Assembly: GCA_009779915.1 (NCBI GenBank)
Contig: WRBA01000013.1
Span: 1 to 64,000, forward strand
Reading direction: 5' to 3'
Source of the DNA: Defluviitaleaceae bacterium
Lineage (GTDB): Bacteria; Bacillota; Clostridia; Lachnospirales; UBA5962
DNA length: 64,000 nucleotides
A model generated the notes under the pieces. It saw nothing but the letters and a program-made list of their open reading frames with translations, had not been told where the DNA came from and did no database searches. The position numbers were made by a program, and so were the translations under genes. Each line of letters opens with the position of its first letter. Positions within the stretch are counted from its first letter, which is position 1. Shown here one piece after another: positions 63,024 to 64,000 of this stretch.

Positions 63024-64000
63024 GTGCACAAAAAGAAAATTATTATTGCTATCGTGTTAGCGCTGCTACTGTCAGGGCTGGTAGTGCATTTTGCTTTTTC
63101 CCCCTTCGATACTGACCCTGAAGAGTATGTAATTGGCATAGCTGAGGCTGTTTCTGTAACTGCTGTTAAATACTTTGACGGTATTTCAGATCCCCAGAGG
63201 ATTTTCGATGAGCTTTATTACCCTATTGGCATTGCCGTCATGGATTCATATTTAGTCGTTGCAGACTCTATGTGCGATCGTGTACAAATTTTGGATGGGC
63301 AGTATAATGAGCGCATAGGTGCGCCGGGGCGCTTCGGTCTATCTTATGGCAATTCCGGTGCCTTTATAGATGGGTTTCGCGAGTATGCTATGTTTATGAA
63401 ACCTGCCGGTGTTTTTGCTGCTCATAATGGGGATATTATCATCAGTGATTCCGGAAATCACGCTATTCGCAAAATAACAGGTGCATTCGTAATTACTATT
63501 GCGGGCAACGGTATCAGTGGGTTTAGGGATGGGGTTGAAACTCAGGCTCAATTTAACCAGCCTCGTGCTGCCGTTATGTGCGCGGATGGTTTTATATATG
63601 TGGCTGATACCCTAAATCATGTTTTACGCCGTATAGACCCAAATGGGTATGTAAGTCTTTTTGCAGGTGCTCCAGGTGAAAGCGGTTTTAATGACGGCTC
63701 TTTGGCGGAAGCTAGGTTTTTTCAGCCGTCCGGTCTTTATCTTACGGAAGCCGGAGTCTTATATGTAGCTGATTCCGCGAATCATGCGATCCGCAGGATA
63801 GACGGCGGCATGGTAAGCACTGTTGCAGGGCAGCCCGGCGAGGCTGTTAGGTTTTCAGACTATTTTGAAGGCGGGTATATAGATGGATCAAATAACGAAG
63901 CCCGGTTTAATTTCCCCAGAGATGTTGCTTTGCTGGCGGATGGCTCTATATTGGTAGCGGATAGTCTAAATCATGCAATCCGTATGATTACGGCTGAATA
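63024..64000 (+). CDS. NHL-repeat protein, 3' end cut by the window
   Basis: 325 codons without a stop to the window end. GTG start after GAGAGGG. An N-terminal membrane segment (about 5-24, IIIAIVLALLLSGLVVHFAF) suggests secretion or a membrane anchor. Several NHL-type beta-propeller blades follow, with repeated units such as VADSLNHAIRMI, ISDSGNHAIRKI and VADTLNHVLRRI, each paired with an AGxxGxxGFxDG turn. Such proteins bind proteins or carbohydrate outside the cell; the role here is unknown. More blades, or another domain, are likely beyond the window. Confidence 0.88.
   Translation, partial: MHKKKIIIAIVLALLLSGLVVHFAFSPFDTDPEEYVIGIAEAVSVTAVKYFDGISDPQRIFDELYYPIGIAVMDSYLVVADSMCDRVQILDGQYNERIGAPGRFGLSYGNSGAFIDGFREYAMFMKPAGVFAAHNGDIIISDSGNHAIRKITGAFVITIAGNGISGFRDGVETQAQFNQPRAAVMCADGFIYVADTLNHVLRRIDPNGYVSLFAGAPGESGFNDGSLAEARFFQPSGLYLTEAGVLYVADSANHAIRRIDGGMVSTVAGQPGEAVRFSDYFEGGYIDGSNNEARFNFPRDVALLADGSILVADSLNHAIRMITAE

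Noticed and set aside
1-64000. CRISPR array
   Set aside because: No set of regularly spaced direct repeats was seen; the repeats present are inverted and dispersed.

Overview
The window reads as chromosome from an anaerobic, amino-acid-fermenting Firmicute (class Clostridia). Support comes from a complete Stickland glycine reductase locus with UGA-encoded selenocysteine, low-to-moderate GC, strong AGGAGG-type ribosome binding sites, frequent TTG/GTG starts, and Firmicute markers (IreB-RuvX-DUF1292, RNase J, AddB, an SLH surface protein). No rRNA, CRISPR array, prophage or intact insertion sequence was seen.

Layout. 0.4-4.4 kb: a sugar-phosphate-type SIS protein, a nucleotidyltransferase with a left-handed beta-helix tail, and two creatininase-family amidohydrolases. 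4.4-7.9 kb: selA, selB and the tRNA-Sec gene. 7.9-16.4 kb: a glycine riboswitch with terminator, then grdX-grdE-grdB-trxB-trxA-grdA-grdC-grdD. GrdB and GrdA each contain one in-frame UGA, so SelA/SelB/tRNA-Sec supply what these two proteins need. GrdE/GrdB (protein B) activates glycine, GrdA (protein A) carries the selenoether, GrdC/GrdD (protein C) releases acetyl phosphate, and TrxB/TrxA re-reduce protein A. selD is not in the window.

16.6-34.5 kb is mixed: asparaginase, VanW protein, AddB plus a YcaQ-like protein, a PLP desulfhydrase/deaminase, a sodium:solute symporter with two small membrane proteins, and a two-subunit CoA-transferase. The subunits of the CoA-transferase are separated by a HAD phosphatase and a MNT/HEPN module whose HEPN gene carries two stop codons. 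An MFS transporter, a DUF3784 protein and a short MGMT follow. 34.6-42 kb: ftsH, serS and a 1335-residue SLH/Big-repeat surface protein. 42-50.7 kb: HD and MerR proteins, tRNA-Gly, a B12-type radical SAM protein, nth, rtcB and two S41-type lipoproteins. 50.7-58 kb (minus strand): an M20 amidohydrolase, a MacAB-like exporter (two permeases, ATPase, adaptor) and two half-length TSUP proteins. 58-64 kb: mtaB, ireB-ruvX-DUF1292, RNase J and the start of an NHL-repeat protein cut by the window edge.

The most unusual feature is between the genes. Many gaps hold long foldback (inverted-repeat) elements of about 95-200 bp. Several start or end at a stop codon, and several have a small perfect hairpin on one arm. 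They differ in primary sequence, except for a few short shared blocks. One pair has conserved arms around entirely different but still palindromic tips. All three large gaps inside the grd operon hold such structures, which could set protein stoichiometry by attenuation or mRNA processing.
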